From Achromobacter dolens (GTDB lineage: Bacteria > Pseudomonadota > Gammaproteobacteria > Burkholderiales > Burkholderiaceae_B): a stretch of DNA of 64,000 nt. The DNA is taken from contig NZ_CADIJW010000002.1 in assembly GCF_902859745.1 (NCBI RefSeq), forward strand, positions 186,001 through 250,000, written 5' to 3'. Of the stretch, positions 27,838-38,360 are shown in pieces (within the stretch, counting starts at the first letter, position 1; every line of letters starts with the position of its first letter). Under the pieces are notes generated by a model, which had not been told where the DNA came from, searched no databases, and saw only the letters and a program-made list of their open reading frames with translations. The translations under genes were made by a program, and so were the position numbers.

Positions 27838-27857
27838 CTCACCCTCAGCAGAGTCCC

Positions 27858-29057
27858 ATGAGCACCCTTTTCGATTCCGTCGAACTCGCGCCGCGCGACC
27901 CCATTCTTGGTCTGAACGAACAATACAACGCGGACACCCGCCCCGGTAAAGTCAATCTGGGCGTGGGCGTGTACTACGACGACCAGGGTCGCATTCCCCT
28001 GCTGGGCGCCGTGCGCAAGGCGGAAATCGCCCGCATCGAGGCCGCCGCCGCCCGCGGCTACCTGCCGATCGAAGGCATCGCCGGCTACAACCAGGGCGCG
28101 CAAGCCCTGCTGATCGGCAAGGATTCCCCGCTGGCCGCTGCCGGCCGCGTCCTGACCACCCAGGCCCTGGGCGGCACCGGCGCGCTCAAGATCGGCGCCG
28201 ACTTCCTGCGCCAGTTGCTGCCGACCTCCAAGGTCCTGATCAGCGATCCGAGCTGGGAAAACCACCGCGCGCTGTTCGAACGCGCCGGTTTCGAAGTCGG
28301 CACCTACGCCTACTACGATGCCGCCACCCGCGGCCTGAACTTCGACGGCATGCTGGCCGCCCTGAAGGCCGCGCCGGCCAACACCGTGGTCGTGCTGCAC
28401 GCCTGCTGCCACAACCCCACCGGCGTCGACCCGACCTTCGACCAATGGAAGCAGATCGCCGCGGTCGTCAAGGAAAACAAGCTGGTGCCGTTCCTGGACA
28501 TCGCCTACCAGGGCTTCGGCGAAGGCCTGCGTGAAGACGCCGCGGTCGTGCGCCTGTTCGCCGACCTCGACCTGACCATGTTCATCAGCTCGTCGTTCTC
28601 GAAGTCGTTCTCGCTGTACGGCGAGCGCGTCGGCGCCCTGACGGTGGTGGCCGGCAGCAAGGACGAAGCCACCCGCGTGCTGAGCCAGCTCAAGCGCGTC
28701 ATCCGCACCAATTACTCCAATCCGCCCACCCACGGCGGCACGATCGTCTCCACCGTGCTGAACTCGCCCGAGCTGTTCGCCATGTGGGAAGAGGAACTCG
28801 GCGCCATGCGCGACCGCATCCGCCTGATGCGCAAGCAGTTGGTCGAGAAGATCAAGGAACACGGCGGCAAGCAGGACTTCAGCTTCGTGCTGCAGCAGCG
28901 CGGCATGTTCTCGTACTCGGGCCTGACCTCGGCCCAGGTCGACCGCCTGCGCGAAGAGCACGGCGTCTACGCCGTCTCCAGCGGCCGCATCTGCGTTGCC
29001 GCGCTCAACAGCGGCAACATCGACCAGGTGGCCAAGGGCATCGCCGCGGTACTGTAA
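27858..29057 (+). CDS. Aromatic amino acid aminotransferase (TyrB/AspC family)
   Basis: A 399-residue class I aminotransferase: [30 protein letters not shown], the PLP lysine in [16 protein letters not shown], and the carboxylate-binding Arg in [12 protein letters not shown]. Length matches E. coli TyrB/AspC (about 397). It transfers amino groups between aromatic or dicarboxylic amino acids and 2-oxoglutarate. TyrB and AspC specificity cannot be separated from sequence alone. It is divergent from uvrB and ends in a strong terminator. Confidence 0.92.
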   Translation: MSTLFDSVELAPRDPILGLNEQYNADTRPGKVNLGVGVYYDDQGRIPLLGAVRKAEIARIEAAAARGYLPIEGIAGYNQGAQALLIGKDSPLAAAGRVLTTQALGGTGALKIGADFLRQLLPTSKVLISDPSWENHRALFERAGFEVGTYAYYDAATRGLNFDGMLAALKAAPANTVVVLHACCHNPTGVDPTFDQWKQIAAVVKENKLVPFLDIAYQGFGEGLREDAAVVRLFADLDLTMFISSSFSKSFSLYGERVGALTVVAGSKDEATRVLSQLKRVIRTNYSNPPTHGGTIVSTVLNSPELFAMWEEELGAMRDRIRLMRKQLVEKIKEHGGKQDFSFVLQQRGMFSYSGLTSAQVDRLREEHGVYAVSSGRICVAALNSGNIDQVAKGIAAVL

Positions 29058-29082
29058 GACGCGCCGACAGCGGCACCTCCAA

Positions 29083-29107
29083 GCGGGACCTGCGGGTCCC
29101 GTTTTTA
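29083..29107 (+). terminator. Terminator of the aminotransferase gene
   Basis: Stem GCGGGACC/GGGTCCCG with a 3-nt loop, followed by GTTTTTATTG on the plus strand, 26 bp after the stop codon. Confidence 0.9.
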
Positions 29108-29172
29108 TTGCCTGTCACAAAACCGCGTTGGATCAACGCTTGCATTTTTGCGTTATGTCCCCCAGAATGCCG

Positions 29173-29188
29173 CTGTATATATGTACAG
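29173..29188. promoter_or_regulatory. SOS box (LexA operator) of lexA
   Basis: CTGTATATATGTACAG, the full CTG-N10-CAG palindrome with an alternating TA core. It lies 26 bp before the lexA ATG, the classic autoregulatory position. Confidence 0.93.
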
Positions 29189-29213
29189 TCCGACTCACAA
29201 ACGGATCACCGCC

Positions 29214-29864
29214 ATGGCCAGCAAACTCACTGATCGTCAACAGCAAATCCTGGACCTCATCCGGCAGACCGTCGCGCGTACCGGCTTTCCGCCCACCCGC
29301 GCCGAGATCGCCCAGGCCCTGGGTTTCCGCTCGCCCAATGCGGCCGAAGACCATCTGAAGGCCCTGGCCCGCAAGGGCGCCATCGAGCTCACCGCCGGCG
29401 CCTCCCGCGGCATCCGCCTGAAGGACAACTCGCCGACACCGTCGCAGGCGCCCTTGCCCCTGCCCGGCCTGGCGCAGCTACTGCTGCCGCTGGTGGGGCG
29501 CGTGGCGGCAGGCAGCCCGATCCTGGCCGCGGAACATGTCGAGCGCGAGATCGGCGTCGATACCAGCCTGTTCGCGCAGACGCCCGATTACCTGCTCAAG
29601 GTGCGCGGCATGAGCATGCGCGACGCCGGCATCCTCGAAGGCGACCTGCTGGCCGTCAAGAAGGCTTCGGAAGCTCGCAATGGCCAGATCGTGGTGGCGC
29701 GGCTCGGCGACGACGTCACCGTCAAGCGCCTGCAACGCCAGAACGGCCGCATCGAACTGCTGCCCGAGAATCCGGACTTCAGCGTCATCGTGGTCGAGGC
29801 CGACCAGGAATTCGCGCTGGAAGGCATCGCGGTCGGGTTGATCCGCCCGCACACGCTGCACTGA
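29214..29864 (+). CDS. lexA: SOS repressor LexA
   Basis: A 216-residue repressor. Winged helix [35 protein letters not shown] with [16 protein letters not shown] (residues 3-60), the Ala-Gly self-cleavage site in GRVAAGSPI (about residue 90), the catalytic Ser in [12 protein letters not shown], and the Lys in [14 protein letters not shown]. Length is slightly above E. coli (202). ATG 29214 is chosen because upstream in-frame codons fall across the SOS box. Confidence 0.97.
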   Translation: MASKLTDRQQQILDLIRQTVARTGFPPTRAEIAQALGFRSPNAAEDHLKALARKGAIELTAGASRGIRLKDNSPTPSQAPLPLPGLAQLLLPLVGRVAAGSPILAAEHVEREIGVDTSLFAQTPDYLLKVRGMSMRDAGILEGDLLAVKKASEARNGQIVVARLGDDVTVKRLQRQNGRIELLPENPDFSVIVVEADQEFALEGIAVGLIRPHTLH

Positions 29865-29899
29865 CCCACTGCTTCCGATCCGGCGCCACGGACGCGCCA

Positions 29900-29933
29900 A
29901 AAAAGAAACCCCGCTTGCGCGGGGTTTCTTTTT
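29900..29933. terminator. Bidirectional terminator between convergent lexA and lon
   Basis: Stem GAAACCCCGC (29905-29914) and GCGGGGTTTC (29919-29928), loop TTGC, with A and T runs on opposite sides, so it works for both genes. Confidence 0.92.
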
Positions 29934-29968
29934 GCGAGCACCCCTCGCGGGGCGCCTCGGGCCAGGCA

Positions 29969-32419
29969 TCAGTGCTTGAGCACCGGATCCGTCGAACCCG
30001 GCTCGGCCGGCTTGGCGACCAGCGGCTCCTTGACCGCTTCGTCTTCAGCCAGCGGCTCCGGCAGGCGTTCCAGGGCCAGTTCCAGCACCTTGTCGATCCA
30101 GCGGACCGGCACGATCTCGAGATGGTTCTTGACGTTGTCCGGGATCTCCGCCAAATCCTTGACGTTTTCTTCCGGGATCAAGACCGTCTTGATACCACCG
30201 CGATGGGCGGCCAGCAGCTTTTCCTTCAGGCCGCCGATCGGCAGGACTTCGCCACGCAGCGTGATCTCGCCGGTCATGGCGACGTCGGCGCGCACCGGGA
30301 TGCGCGACAGGGCCGACACCATGGCCGTGGTGATCGCGATACCGGCGGACGGACCGTCCTTGGGCGTCGCGCCTTCCGGCACGTGCACGTGCATGTCGTG
30401 CTTCTCGAACACGCTGTCGGCAAAGCCCAGGCGACGCGCCCGCGAGCGCACCACCGTGCGGGCCGCCTCGACCGATTCCTTCATCACGTCGCCCAGCGAA
30501 CCGGTGCGTTGGATCACGCCCTTGCCAGGCATGTCCGCCACTTCGATCGTGAGCAGGTCGCCACCGACTTCCGTCCAGGCCAGGCCGGTCACCTGACCGA
30601 TCTGGTTTTCCTTTTCGGCCATGCCGAAGGTGTAGCGGCGCACGCCGAGGTAGTCGCTGAGGTTCTCGCCCGTGACGTTGACCGGCTTGAGTTCGAAGGT
30701 CTTGCCTTCGGCCTTGGCGCGGTCGCTCTGGGTCAGCAACTGCTTGATCACCTTGCGGCAGATCTTGCCCACTTCGCGTTCGAGCGCGCGCACGCCGGCT
30801 TCGCGGGTGTAGTAGCGCACGATGTCGCGCAGCGCGCTGTCATCGACGGTCAGCTCGGTATCCTTGACGCCGTTGTTCTTCATCAGCTTTGGCAGCAGAT
30901 GGTCGCGGGCGATGTGGATCTTTTCTTCCTCGGTGTAGCCCGACAGGCGGATCACTTCCATCCGGTCCAGCAGGGCCGGCGGAATGTTCAGCGTGTTGCT
31001 GGTGGCCACGAACATGACGTCCGACAGGTCGAAGTCCACTTCGATGTAGTGGTCCTGGAACGTGTGGTTCTGTTCCGGGTCCAGCACTTCGAGCAGCGCC
31101 GACGAGGGATCGCCGCGGAAATCCATGCCCAGCTTGTCGATTTCATCGAGCAGGAACAGGGGATTGCGCACGCCGACCTTCGACATGTTCTGGACGATCT
31201 TGCCGGGCATCGAGCCGATGTACGTACGGCGGTGGCCACGGATCTCGGCCTCGTCGCGCACGCCGCCCAGGGCCATGCGCACGAACTTGCGGTTCGTGGC
31301 CTTGGCGATGGACTGGCCCAGCGAGGTCTTGCCGACCCCGGGAGGACCGACCAGGCACAGGATCGGCGCCTTGACCTTGTCCACGCGCTGTTGCACGGCG
31401 AGGTATTCGAGGATGCGTTCCTTCACCTTCTCCAGGCCGTAGTGGTCGTTGTCGAGCACCGTTTCGGCGTTGGCGATGGAGTTGTTGATCTTGCTCTTCT
31501 TCCTCCAGGGGAGGTTGATGAGCGTATCGATGTAGTTGCGCACCACGGTGGCTTCGGCCGACATGGGCGACATGAGCTTGAGCTTCTTGAGCTCGGCATC
31601 GGCCTTCTTGCGCGCCTCCTTGGGCATGTGCGCGGCGATGATCTTCTTTTCGAGCTCCTCGATGTCGGCGCCCTCTTCGCCCTCGCCCAACTCCTTCTGA
31701 ATGGCCTTGACCTGCTCATTCAGGTAGTAGTCGCGCTGGCTCTTTTCCATCTGCTTCTTCACGCGGCCGCGGATCCGCTTTTCGACCTGGAGGATGTCGA
31801 TTTCGGTTTCCAACTGCGTGAGCAGGCCTTCGAGGCGCTCGGAGGTGCCGACGATCTCGAGCATCTTCTGCTTCTGCTCGAGTTTCAGCGGAAGATGCGC
31901 GGCGATCGTGTCGGCCAGGCGGCCGGCGTCATCGATGCCGGCGAGCGAGGTCAGGATCTCCGGGGGGATCTTCTTGTTGAGTTTTACGTATTGCTCGAAC
32001 TGGGCGACGATCGCACGGCGCAGGGCCTCGGTCTCGGAGCCCTGGACGGCGTCCGGCTCGATCGGGGTGACCTGGCAGGTGAAGTGCGAGTCGGCGTCTT
32101 CGATGCTGTTGATGCGGGCGCGCTGGGTGCCTTCGACCAGCACCTTGACGGTGCCGTCGGGCAGCTTGAGCATCTGCAGGATGCCGGCGACGCAGCCGAT
32201 CTCGTAGACGTCTTCAGGGGTGGGATCATCCTTGCCGGCGGACTTTTGGGCCACCAGCATGATGCTCTTGCCCGCTTCCATCGCAACCTCGAGCGCGCGG
32301 ATAGAGCGCGGACGGCCGACGAACAGCGGGATGACCATGTGCGGGAACACCACGACGTCGCGCAGTGGCAGCAGGGGGAGGTCGATCGGGTCGGAAGGCA
32401 GGGTCTGGCTGGCAGACAT
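29969..32419 (-). CDS. lon: ATP-dependent protease Lon
   Basis: An 816-residue AAA+ serine protease. N-terminal substrate domain ([27 protein letters not shown]), Walker [10 protein letters not shown] (about residue 360), Walker B region [11 protein letters not shown], and a protease domain with catalytic Ser in KDGPSAGIA and Lys in [14 protein letters not shown]. It is longer than E. coli Lon (784), mainly by a Pro/Glu-rich C-terminal tail. It degrades misfolded and regulatory proteins. A sigma-32-type promoter lies upstream, and it has its own transcript after the clpX terminator. Confidence 0.97.
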   Translation of the reverse strand: MSASQTLPSDPIDLPLLPLRDVVVFPHMVIPLFVGRPRSIRALEVAMEAGKSIMLVAQKSAGKDDPTPEDVYEIGCVAGILQMLKLPDGTVKVLVEGTQRARINSIEDADSHFTCQVTPIEPDAVQGSETEALRRAIVAQFEQYVKLNKKIPPEILTSLAGIDDAGRLADTIAAHLPLKLEQKQKMLEIVGTSERLEGLLTQLETEIDILQVEKRIRGRVKKQMEKSQRDYYLNEQVKAIQKELGEGEEGADIEELEKKIIAAHMPKEARKKADAELKKLKLMSPMSAEATVVRNYIDTLINLPWRKKSKINNSIANAETVLDNDHYGLEKVKERILEYLAVQQRVDKVKAPILCLVGPPGVGKTSLGQSIAKATNRKFVRMALGGVRDEAEIRGHRRTYIGSMPGKIVQNMSKVGVRNPLFLLDEIDKLGMDFRGDPSSALLEVLDPEQNHTFQDHYIEVDFDLSDVMFVATSNTLNIPPALLDRMEVIRLSGYTEEEKIHIARDHLLPKLMKNNGVKDTELTVDDSALRDIVRYYTREAGVRALEREVGKICRKVIKQLLTQSDRAKAEGKTFELKPVNVTGENLSDYLGVRRYTFGMAEKENQIGQVTGLAWTEVGGDLLTIEVADMPGKGVIQRTGSLGDVMKESVEAARTVVRSRARRLGFADSVFEKHDMHVHVPEGATPKDGPSAGIAITTAMVSALSRIPVRADVAMTGEITLRGEVLPIGGLKEKLLAAHRGGIKTVLIPEENVKDLAEIPDNVKNHLEIVPVRWIDKVLELALERLPEPLAEDEAVKEPLVAKPAEPGSTDPVLKH

Positions 32420-32497
32420 AGGAGGTTCCTCGGTATGACTCGGCGTATCGGGGACAGGATGACCGGGTATACCCGGACAGCCCCGTCAGTTACGTCT

Positions 32498-32526
32498 GTT
32501 ATGGGAACAATAGCCGAAAATTCAAG
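32498..32526 (-). promoter_or_regulatory. Sigma-32 (heat-shock) promoter of lon
   Basis: On the minus strand CTTGAA, 15 bp, then CCCATAAC, matching the RpoH consensus (CTTGAA, CCCATNT). The start site would be about 70 nt before the lon ATG. Confidence 0.75.
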
Positions 32527-32627
32527 ATCCCGGCGGCCGGATAAACAAAACCGCAAAAAAACGGCGGCCGGTATCCAGTTTTATTGCACACACCCAGGGA
32601 GTGTGCGTTCAATCGGGGCCCTGAGAC

Positions 32628-32656
32628 AAAAAAACCCGTTACGGAAACGGGTTTTC
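32628..32656 (-). terminator. Terminator of clpX
   Basis: Stem AAACCCGTT (32632-32640) and AACGGGTTT (32646-32654). On the minus strand a run of seven T follows, 13 bp beyond the clpX stop. Confidence 0.9.
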
Positions 32657-32668
32657 TTGAAATATCCG

Positions 32669-33967
32669 TCAGGCCGCGGCGTCGCGGACTTCCCCGCGCT
32701 CGGGCTTTTCGGTCGTCCCCTCTTCGTCGGCATAGATCAGCAAGGGCTTGCCCTCGCCTTCGATCGCGCCTTCGTCGAGCACCACGCGCTTGACGTTGCC
32801 TTGCGACGGCAGGTCATACATGGTGTCGAGCAGGGCCTGCTCGATGATGGAACGCAGGCCACGGGCGCCGGTCTTGCGCTTGAGCGCCTTGCGGGCGATG
32901 GCCTTGAGGGCGGCGGGACGCACGTCCAGCTCGGCGCCTTCCATGGCGAACAGCTTCTGGAATTGCTTGAGCAGGGCGTTCTTGGGCTCGGTGAGGATCT
33001 GCACCAGGGCAGCCTCGTCGAGCTCGTCCAGCGTGGCGACCACCGGCAGGCGGCCGACCAGTTCAGGGATCAGGCCGAATTTGATCAAGTCTTCGGGTTC
33101 GACTTCGGAGAACAGCTCGCCCACGCCGCGCTCGGACTTGGCGCGCACGGAGGCGGAGAAGCCGATACCGGACTTTTCCGTGCGGTCGCGGATGACCTTT
33201 TCCAGCCCGTCGAAGGCGCCGCCGACGATGAACAGGATGTTGGTCGTGTCGACCTGGACGAAGTCCTGGTTGGGGTGCTTGCGCCCGCCCTGCGGCGGCA
33301 CCGAGGCCACGGTGCCTTCGATGAGCTTGAGCAGGGCCTGCTGCACGCCCTCGCCCGACACGTCGCGGGTGATGGACGGGTTGTCGGACTTACGGGAGAT
33401 CTTGTCGATTTCATCGATGTAGATGATGGCGCGCTGCGCCTTCTCGACTTCGTAGTTGCAGTTCTGCAGCAACTTCTGAATGATGTTCTCGACGTCTTCA
33501 CCGACGTAACCGGCTTCGGTCAGCGTGGTGGCGTCTGCCATGACGAACGGCACGTTCAGCATGCGCGCGAGGGTCTGCGCCAGCAGCGTCTTGCCCGACC
33601 CGGTGGGGCCGATCAGCATGATGTTGCTCTTGGACAGCTCGACTTCGTCGCCCTTGATCTCGCCGTGGCGGATGCGCTTGTAGTGGTTGTAGACGGCCAC
33701 CGCCAGCATGCGCTTGGGCGAGGTCTGCCCGATCACGTACTGGTCCAGGAACGTCTTGATTTCAGCCGGAGTGGGCAGTTCGGAACGAATCGCCGCGCGC
33801 GCGGTAGCCTGCGCTTCCTCGCGGATGATGTCGTTGCACAAGTCTATGCATTCATCGCAGATGAATACCGACGGACCCGCGATCAGCTTGCGGACTTCGT
33901 GCTGGCTTTTATTGCAAAACGAGCAATGCAGCACTTTTGCGTCTGCCGATCCCTTTTTTTCAGGCAT
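32669..33967 (-). CDS. clpX: ATP-dependent unfoldase ClpX
   Basis: A 432-residue AAA+ unfoldase for ClpP. N-terminal zinc domain with four cysteines ([24 protein letters not shown]), Walker [16 protein letters not shown], Walker [11 protein letters not shown], and the IGF-type ClpP-docking region (SGIGFSASV). Length is close to E. coli ClpX (424). It lies about 100 bp downstream of clpP on the same strand. Confidence 0.97.
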   Translation of the reverse strand: MPEKKGSADAKVLHCSFCNKSQHEVRKLIAGPSVFICDECIDLCNDIIREEAQATARAAIRSELPTPAEIKTFLDQYVIGQTSPKRMLAVAVYNHYKRIRHGEIKGDEVELSKSNIMLIGPTGSGKTLLAQTLARMLNVPFVMADATTLTEAGYVGEDVENIIQKLLQNCNYEVEKAQRAIIYIDEIDKISRKSDNPSITRDVSGEGVQQALLKLIEGTVASVPPQGGRKHPNQDFVQVDTTNILFIVGGAFDGLEKVIRDRTEKSGIGFSASVRAKSERGVGELFSEVEPEDLIKFGLIPELVGRLPVVATLDELDEAALVQILTEPKNALLKQFQKLFAMEGAELDVRPAALKAIARKALKRKTGARGLRSIIEQALLDTMYDLPSQGNVKRVVLDEGAIEGEGKPLLIYADEEGTTEKPERGEVRDAAA

Positions 33968-34068
33968 ATGTAGTCGTATCTCAGGTAAAGAAGCGCCGGA
34001 CCGGGTAAAGGGCCCGGCGCCTGCGCTTACTCAAACATGGCGGCAGCGGATTGGACTCAACCGGGAAG

Positions 34069-34722
34069 TCAGCCTTCCGAACGGGAGGTCATCACCTTGT
34101 CCACCAGTCCATACGATACCGCATCTTCGGCGGACATGAAGTTGTCACGTTCCGTGTCCAGGGCGATGCGGTCGATCGACTGGCCGGTGTTGTCGGCCAG
34201 GATGCGGTTGAGACGCTCGCGCAGGTCCAGGATCTCGCGAGCCTGGATCTGGATGTCGGAGGCCTGCCCCTGGGCGCCGCCCGAGGGCTGGTGGATCATG
34301 ATGCGCGAGTTGGGCAGGGTGAAGCGCTTGCCCTTCTTGCCAGCCGCCAGCAGGAAGGCGCCCATGCTGGCCGCCAGGCCCGTGCACAGGGTCGACACGT
34401 CCGGCTTGATGAACTGCATGGTGTCGTAGATGGCCATGCCCGCGTACACCGACCCGCCGGGCGAGTTGATGTACAGGGAAATGTCCTTGTCAGGATTCTC
34501 CGATTCCAGGAACAGCAACTGCGCCACGACCAGGTTGGCCGTCGCGTCGTTGACCGGGCCCACCAGGAAGATGAGCCGCTCGCGGAGCAGACGCGAATAG
34601 ATGTCGTAGGCGCGTTCGCCGCGCCCCGACTGCTCGATCACCATGGGAATGTAGCCCAGGCCGGTGGGGGTCACCGACGACCCGCCATTCATTGCCGCAT
34701 AGAAATCGGTGAATCTCTGCAT
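34069..34722 (-). CDS. clpP: ATP-dependent Clp protease proteolytic subunit ClpP
   Basis: A 217-residue serine protease subunit with catalytic Ser in [11 protein letters not shown], His in [14 protein letters not shown], and Asp downstream. It forms the tetradecameric chamber used by ClpX and ClpA. It begins 4 bp after tig, so the two are probably co-transcribed. Confidence 0.97.
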   Translation of the reverse strand: MQRFTDFYAAMNGGSSVTPTGLGYIPMVIEQSGRGERAYDIYSRLLRERLIFLVGPVNDATANLVVAQLLFLESENPDKDISLYINSPGGSVYAGMAIYDTMQFIKPDVSTLCTGLAASMGAFLLAAGKKGKRFTLPNSRIMIHQPSGGAQGQASDIQIQAREILDLRERLNRILADNTGQSIDRIALDTERDNFMSAEDAVSYGLVDKVMTSRSEG

Positions 34723-34726
34723 AGTG

Positions 34727-36037
34727 TTACGCCATCCCCATCAACTGATCAAAAGGCACCTTTTCGTCGGTGACCTTGGCCTTTTCCAGAACATGCGCGA
34801 CGACGTTGTCTTCGAGCACGATAGCCTCGATTTCAGCACGACGCTGGCGGTCGGCCAGGTAATAGCTGACAACCTGGGCGGGTTGTTCGTAGTTTTCCGC
34901 GAACTCTTCGATGCGGGCGCGGACCTGTTCCGGCTTGGCCTGAAGCTGGGCTTGCTTGACCAGTTCGGACACCAGCAGGCCCAGGCGCACGCGGCGCTCG
35001 GATTCGGTGGAGAACGCTTCGGCCGGGATCGGCACGGACTCGGCGTTGGGCACGCCACGCTGCTTGAGCTCTTCGCGAGCGGCGGCAATGCGGCTTTGCA
35101 CGTCGTTGTCGACCAGCGCCTTCGGCACGTCGAACTTGCCGGCTTCGACCAAGGCGTCCATCACGCTGGACTTGGTGCGGCCTTGCGCGCGAACCTTGAC
35201 TTCGCGTTCGATGTTGCTGCGGATGTCGGCCTTGAGCTTTTCGATGTCGCCTTCGGCCTGGCCGAGCGACTTGGCGAATTCGGCATTCAGTTCGGGCAGC
35301 ACGCCTTCGGCCACTTCCTTGACGGTGATGGTGAATTCGGCGGTCTTGCCGGCGACTTCCTTGCCTTGGTAGTCATCGGGGAACTTGAGCGGGAAGACCT
35401 TGCTTTCGCCAGCCTTCAGGCCGCGGGCGGCTTCTTCGAATTCCGGCAGCATGCGGCCTTGGCCGAGCACGAACGGGAAGTCTTCGGCCTTGCCGCCTTC
35501 GAACGGCACGCCGTCGATGGTGCCGGCGAAGTCCAGCGTGACGCGGTCGCCGTCTTGCGAGGCGCGGCCTTCGCGGGCTTCGAACGTGGCGCGCTGCTTG
35601 CGCAGGACGTCCAGGGTCTGCTGCACTTCGGCGTCGGTGACGGCGGTTTCATAGCGGGTCACGGCCAGGGCCGACAGGTCCGGCACGGCGACTTCGGGGT
35701 AGACCTCGAACGTGGCGGTGAAGGCCAGCGTGTCTTCGCCGACGCCTTCCGTCTTGGGTTCCAGGTTCGGGGCGCCAGCGACGCGCAGCTTGGCGCCGTC
35801 GACGGCTTGTTCGAATGCGCGGCCGACCTGGCTGTTGATCACGTCGTAGCGGATGCCGGGGCCATGGCTGCGCTCGAGCATGGCGAGCGGCGCCTTGCCG
35901 GGACGAAAGCCAGGGACCTTGGCGGTACGGGCCACGCGCTTCAACTGCGCCTGGACTTCCTTTTCGACGTCGGCCACCGAGACGGCCAGATCAACACGGC
36001 GCTCGAGGCCGGAGAGGGTTTCAACCACAGGCTGCAT
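34727..36037 (-). CDS. tig: Trigger factor
   Basis: A 436-residue ribosome-associated chaperone. The N-terminal ribosome-binding domain has the signature [15 protein letters not shown] (about residue 41), the central FKBP-type PPIase domain covers [21 protein letters not shown], and a helical C-terminal substrate cradle follows. Length matches E. coli (432). The tig-clpP-clpX order is conserved in proteobacteria. Confidence 0.97.
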   Translation of the reverse strand: MQPVVETLSGLERRVDLAVSVADVEKEVQAQLKRVARTAKVPGFRPGKAPLAMLERSHGPGIRYDVINSQVGRAFEQAVDGAKLRVAGAPNLEPKTEGVGEDTLAFTATFEVYPEVAVPDLSALAVTRYETAVTDAEVQQTLDVLRKQRATFEAREGRASQDGDRVTLDFAGTIDGVPFEGGKAEDFPFVLGQGRMLPEFEEAARGLKAGESKVFPLKFPDDYQGKEVAGKTAEFTITVKEVAEGVLPELNAEFAKSLGQAEGDIEKLKADIRSNIEREVKVRAQGRTKSSVMDALVEAGKFDVPKALVDNDVQSRIAAAREELKQRGVPNAESVPIPAEAFSTESERRVRLGLLVSELVKQAQLQAKPEQVRARIEEFAENYEQPAQVVSYYLADRQRRAEIEAIVLEDNVVAHVLEKAKVTDEKVPFDQLMGMA

Positions 36038-36122
36038 TAAAAGACCTATTTTCCGAAAGATATGGGATGACGGGCGGATAAACGCGGCATTTTACCGGAA
36101 ACTTCCGGACCCCTGACGCAAA

Positions 36123-36162
36123 GGGGCGCGAGCACCCGGACAAGCCCGGATGCTCGCGCCCC
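36123..36162 (-). terminator. Long hairpin after the M48 peptidase gene
   Basis: GGGGCGCGAGCA (36123-36134) pairs with TGCTCGCGCCCC (36151-36162) around an inner CCGG stem. On the minus strand only three T follow, so the terminator is strong in stem but weak in U-tract. It separates the peptidase gene from tig. Confidence 0.7.
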
Positions 36163-36205
36163 GTTTTCCACCCGGAAAGGGCGGCAAATTGCCCGCCAGG
36201 GCGCT

Positions 36206-36961
36206 TTATTTGGCCTTGGCGATGCGATCTTCGATGTGCTGCGCGCGCTTGGCCGAAGACGGGTGCGAGCTCATCATATCGCTCTTGCCGCCGTCCAGCT
36301 CGGCCAGCTTCTGGAACGCCGTCACCAGGCCGCGGGTGTTCAGCTTCTTGGCCTGCAACTGGTCGAACGAGTAGTCGTCGGCGGCGCTTTCCTGCGATTG
36401 CGAGAACTGCGCGTTGATGAACTTCTCGGTCAGGTCGCCCAACTGCGAGGAGTTCAGGGCGGCGACCGTGGCGCCACCGGCGGCGCCGGCGGCGTCGCGC
36501 GCGGCTGAGACCGTGTAGGCGGTCTGCATGGCCTTCTTGCTGTGGCCCAGCGCCACGTGGCCGATTTCATGGCCCACGACGCCCAGCACTTCGTCGTCGG
36601 TCATCATGTCCATCAAGCCGCTGTAGACGCGGATGCAGCCGTTGGCCATGGCCCAGGCGTTGACGTCCTTGGTGATGTAGACCTTGTAGTTGGCCTTCTG
36701 GCCGTTGACGGTGCCGCCCAGTTGCTTGGCGATCTTCTGCAGGCGCACGTCGTACTTGCTGCCCGGGGCGGCGATCTTTTCCTGGGAGTCGCTCTGCGCG
36801 CAAGCCTTGTCCGACAAGGTCTTGATTTCGGCATCGCTGAGGGTGGCGGCCTGCACCACCTTGCTGCCGGCGCCCACCAGGCCCCCGATATCGAGGGCAT
36901 GCGACGCGGAATAAGGGGCAAGGGCAACGGCCAGCGCGGCAACGGTGTAGCGGATCTTCAT
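36206..36961 (-). CDS. Exported M48-family metallopeptidase (YggG/LoiP-like)
   Basis: A 251-residue zinc protease with a signal peptide (cleavage near SHA-LDI). HEIGH zinc motif in VVGHEIGHVALGHSKKAM (about residue 130) and third-ligand Glu in SQESAADDYSFDQL. The length and style resemble E. coli YggG/LoiP, a membrane-associated quality-control protease. This copy lacks a lipobox, so it is probably a soluble periplasmic protein. ATG 36961 is chosen because the signal peptide starts there; the frame continues 55 codons upstream. Confidence 0.9.
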   Translation of the reverse strand: MKIRYTVAALAVALAPYSASHALDIGGLVGAGSKVVQAATLSDAEIKTLSDKACAQSDSQEKIAAPGSKYDVRLQKIAKQLGGTVNGQKANYKVYITKDVNAWAMANGCIRVYSGLMDMMTDDEVLGVVGHEIGHVALGHSKKAMQTAYTVSAARDAAGAAGGATVAALNSSQLGDLTEKFINAQFSQSQESAADDYSFDQLQAKKLNTRGLVTAFQKLAELDGGKSDMMSSHPSSAKRAQHIEDRIAKAK

Positions 36962-37220
36962 GGAAAAAACTCCTCTTGACTGACTCTGTTCGAGTGAGGC
37001 GGCAATTCTATATACGCCAAAAGCGCTCAAACCGTTTCGCCACAGAGTTTCGCAAATGCGAATTTCTCTTACACAAAAGGCGGGCGAAAGACTTCTTACC
37101 GTGGTAAGTACCTCCTGCTTCGCCATAAATTCGTCATCAAAAACAAATCCCGGGAGAGCGCGGCGTTGTTAGAATTGCCGCCGCACTTTTTCCGTATCCC
37201 TATAACGGCTCGCACCCATC

Positions 37221-37766
37221 ATGACCCCCAACACCCCACCCCGTCTTGGCTTGCTGCCCAGCCTGATTTTCAGTTCGCGCTGGCTGCAACTGCCGCTCTA
37301 TCTGGGACTGATCGTCGCCCAGGGCGTCTACGTGATGCTGTTCCTGAAGGAACTCTGGCATCTGCTGACGCACGCCACCAGCTTCGGCGAAATGGAAATC
37401 ATGCTGCTGGTGCTGGGACTGATCGACGTGGTCATGATCTCCAACCTGCTGGTGATGGTGATCGTCGGCGGCTACGAGACCTTCGTGTCGCGCCTGCGGC
37501 TGCAGGGGCATCCGGACCAGCCGGAATGGCTCAGCCACGTCAACGCCAGCGTCCTCAAGGTCAAGCTGGCCATGGCCATCATCGGCATCTCGTCGATCCA
37601 CCTGCTGCGCACCTTCATCGAGGCCGGCACGCTGGGCACGCCCAACGCGCGCTTCTCGGAAGCGGGCGTGATGTGGCAGACCATCATTCACGCGCTGTTC
37701 ATTCTGTCGGCGCTGGGCATCGCCCTGGTCGACAGGCTGTCCACGCCATCGCACGCGAAGCACTGA
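37221..37766 (+). CDS. UPF0114 (YqhA-family) inner-membrane protein
   Basis: A 181-residue protein with several membrane helices. UPF0114 motifs: [77 protein letters not shown] and [17 protein letters not shown]. The family is conserved but has no established function. It has its own terminator. The 259-bp gap upstream (36962-37220) shows only an AT-richer, promoter-like stretch. Confidence 0.88.
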   Translation: MTPNTPPRLGLLPSLIFSSRWLQLPLYLGLIVAQGVYVMLFLKELWHLLTHATSFGEMEIMLLVLGLIDVVMISNLLVMVIVGGYETFVSRLRLQGHPDQPEWLSHVNASVLKVKLAMAIIGISSIHLLRTFIEAGTLGTPNARFSEAGVMWQTIIHALFILSALGIALVDRLSTPSHAKH

Positions 37767-37793
37767 ACGCCCCCCGCGCCGCGCGGGAAAAGA

Positions 37794-37827
37794 AAAGCCC
37801 CGGCACTGGCGTGTCGGGGCTTTTTTA
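37794..37827. terminator. Terminator between convergent UPF0114 and cold-shock genes
   Basis: AAAAGCCCCGGCAC pairs with GTGTCGGGGCTTTT, followed by TT on the plus strand. A-rich and T-rich flanks allow use in both directions. Confidence 0.9.
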
Positions 37828-37865
37828 TTACGGCGGGCCGTATCCGGCCCGCCGTGGACCTGTAC

Positions 37866-38072
37866 TCAGGCCGCCACCTTGATGTTCTTGGCGCTGGGAC
37901 CCTTGGGGCCGGTACCGACCTCGAACGTGACGCGCTGGTTTTCCTGCAGCGACTTGTAGCCTTCGCTGCGGATTTCCGAGTAGTGGGCGAACAGATCCTT
38001 GCTGCCGTCGTCGGGCATGATGAAGCCATACCCTTTTTCGGCGTTGAACCACTTGACGATGCCGGTTGCCAT
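37866..38072 (-). CDS. Cold-shock domain protein (CspA family)
   Basis: A 68-residue single cold-shock domain with RNP1 [10 protein letters not shown] and RNP2-like DLFAHYSEI. It binds single-stranded RNA and DNA and melts RNA structure. The leader from the putative promoter (38210-38239) would be about 130 nt, long as in cold-inducible csp genes. A second csp gene lies 1.2 kb away at 39049. Confidence 0.95.
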   Translation of the reverse strand: MATGIVKWFNAEKGYGFIMPDDGSKDLFAHYSEIRSEGYKSLQENQRVTFEVGTGPKGPSAKNIKVAA

Positions 38073-38209
38073 GGAATTTCCTCGAACCTAAAGAAGCGAT
38101 TGCTCGCGGGGCGCCAGATGATCAAGGATGGGAGAGGAAAGCAACCGCAGCACCACTGACCGCGACAAGTTAAACGCAGACCGCGTCTCTTGAAAATCTC
38201 GCTGAACCC

Positions 38210-38239
38210 AGTGTATTGGCGAACCCGGAAAAACGTCAA
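38210..38239 (-). promoter_or_regulatory. Putative promoter of the first csp gene
   Basis: On the minus strand TTGACG, 18 bp, then TACACT. Transcription would start near 38203 and give a leader of about 130 nt. Confidence 0.45.
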
Positions 38240-38360
38240 ATATGCGGTGATCGCCATGCCCGCGCCGCGCCACCACCCGAGCCGAGGCCCCGGATCTTTC
38301 AACTCGCCATGCACCGATACAAGCAGATACGCTCGCGTCGAACGGCCATGCCGCCGGGGC

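Noticed and set aside
29915-33973. A 1352-codon open frame on the plus strand across lon and clpX
   Set aside because: It is antisense to two unmistakable genes. GC-rich third-position bias keeps the complementary frame free of stops. The translation is His/Asp/Leu/Gly-rich without domains.
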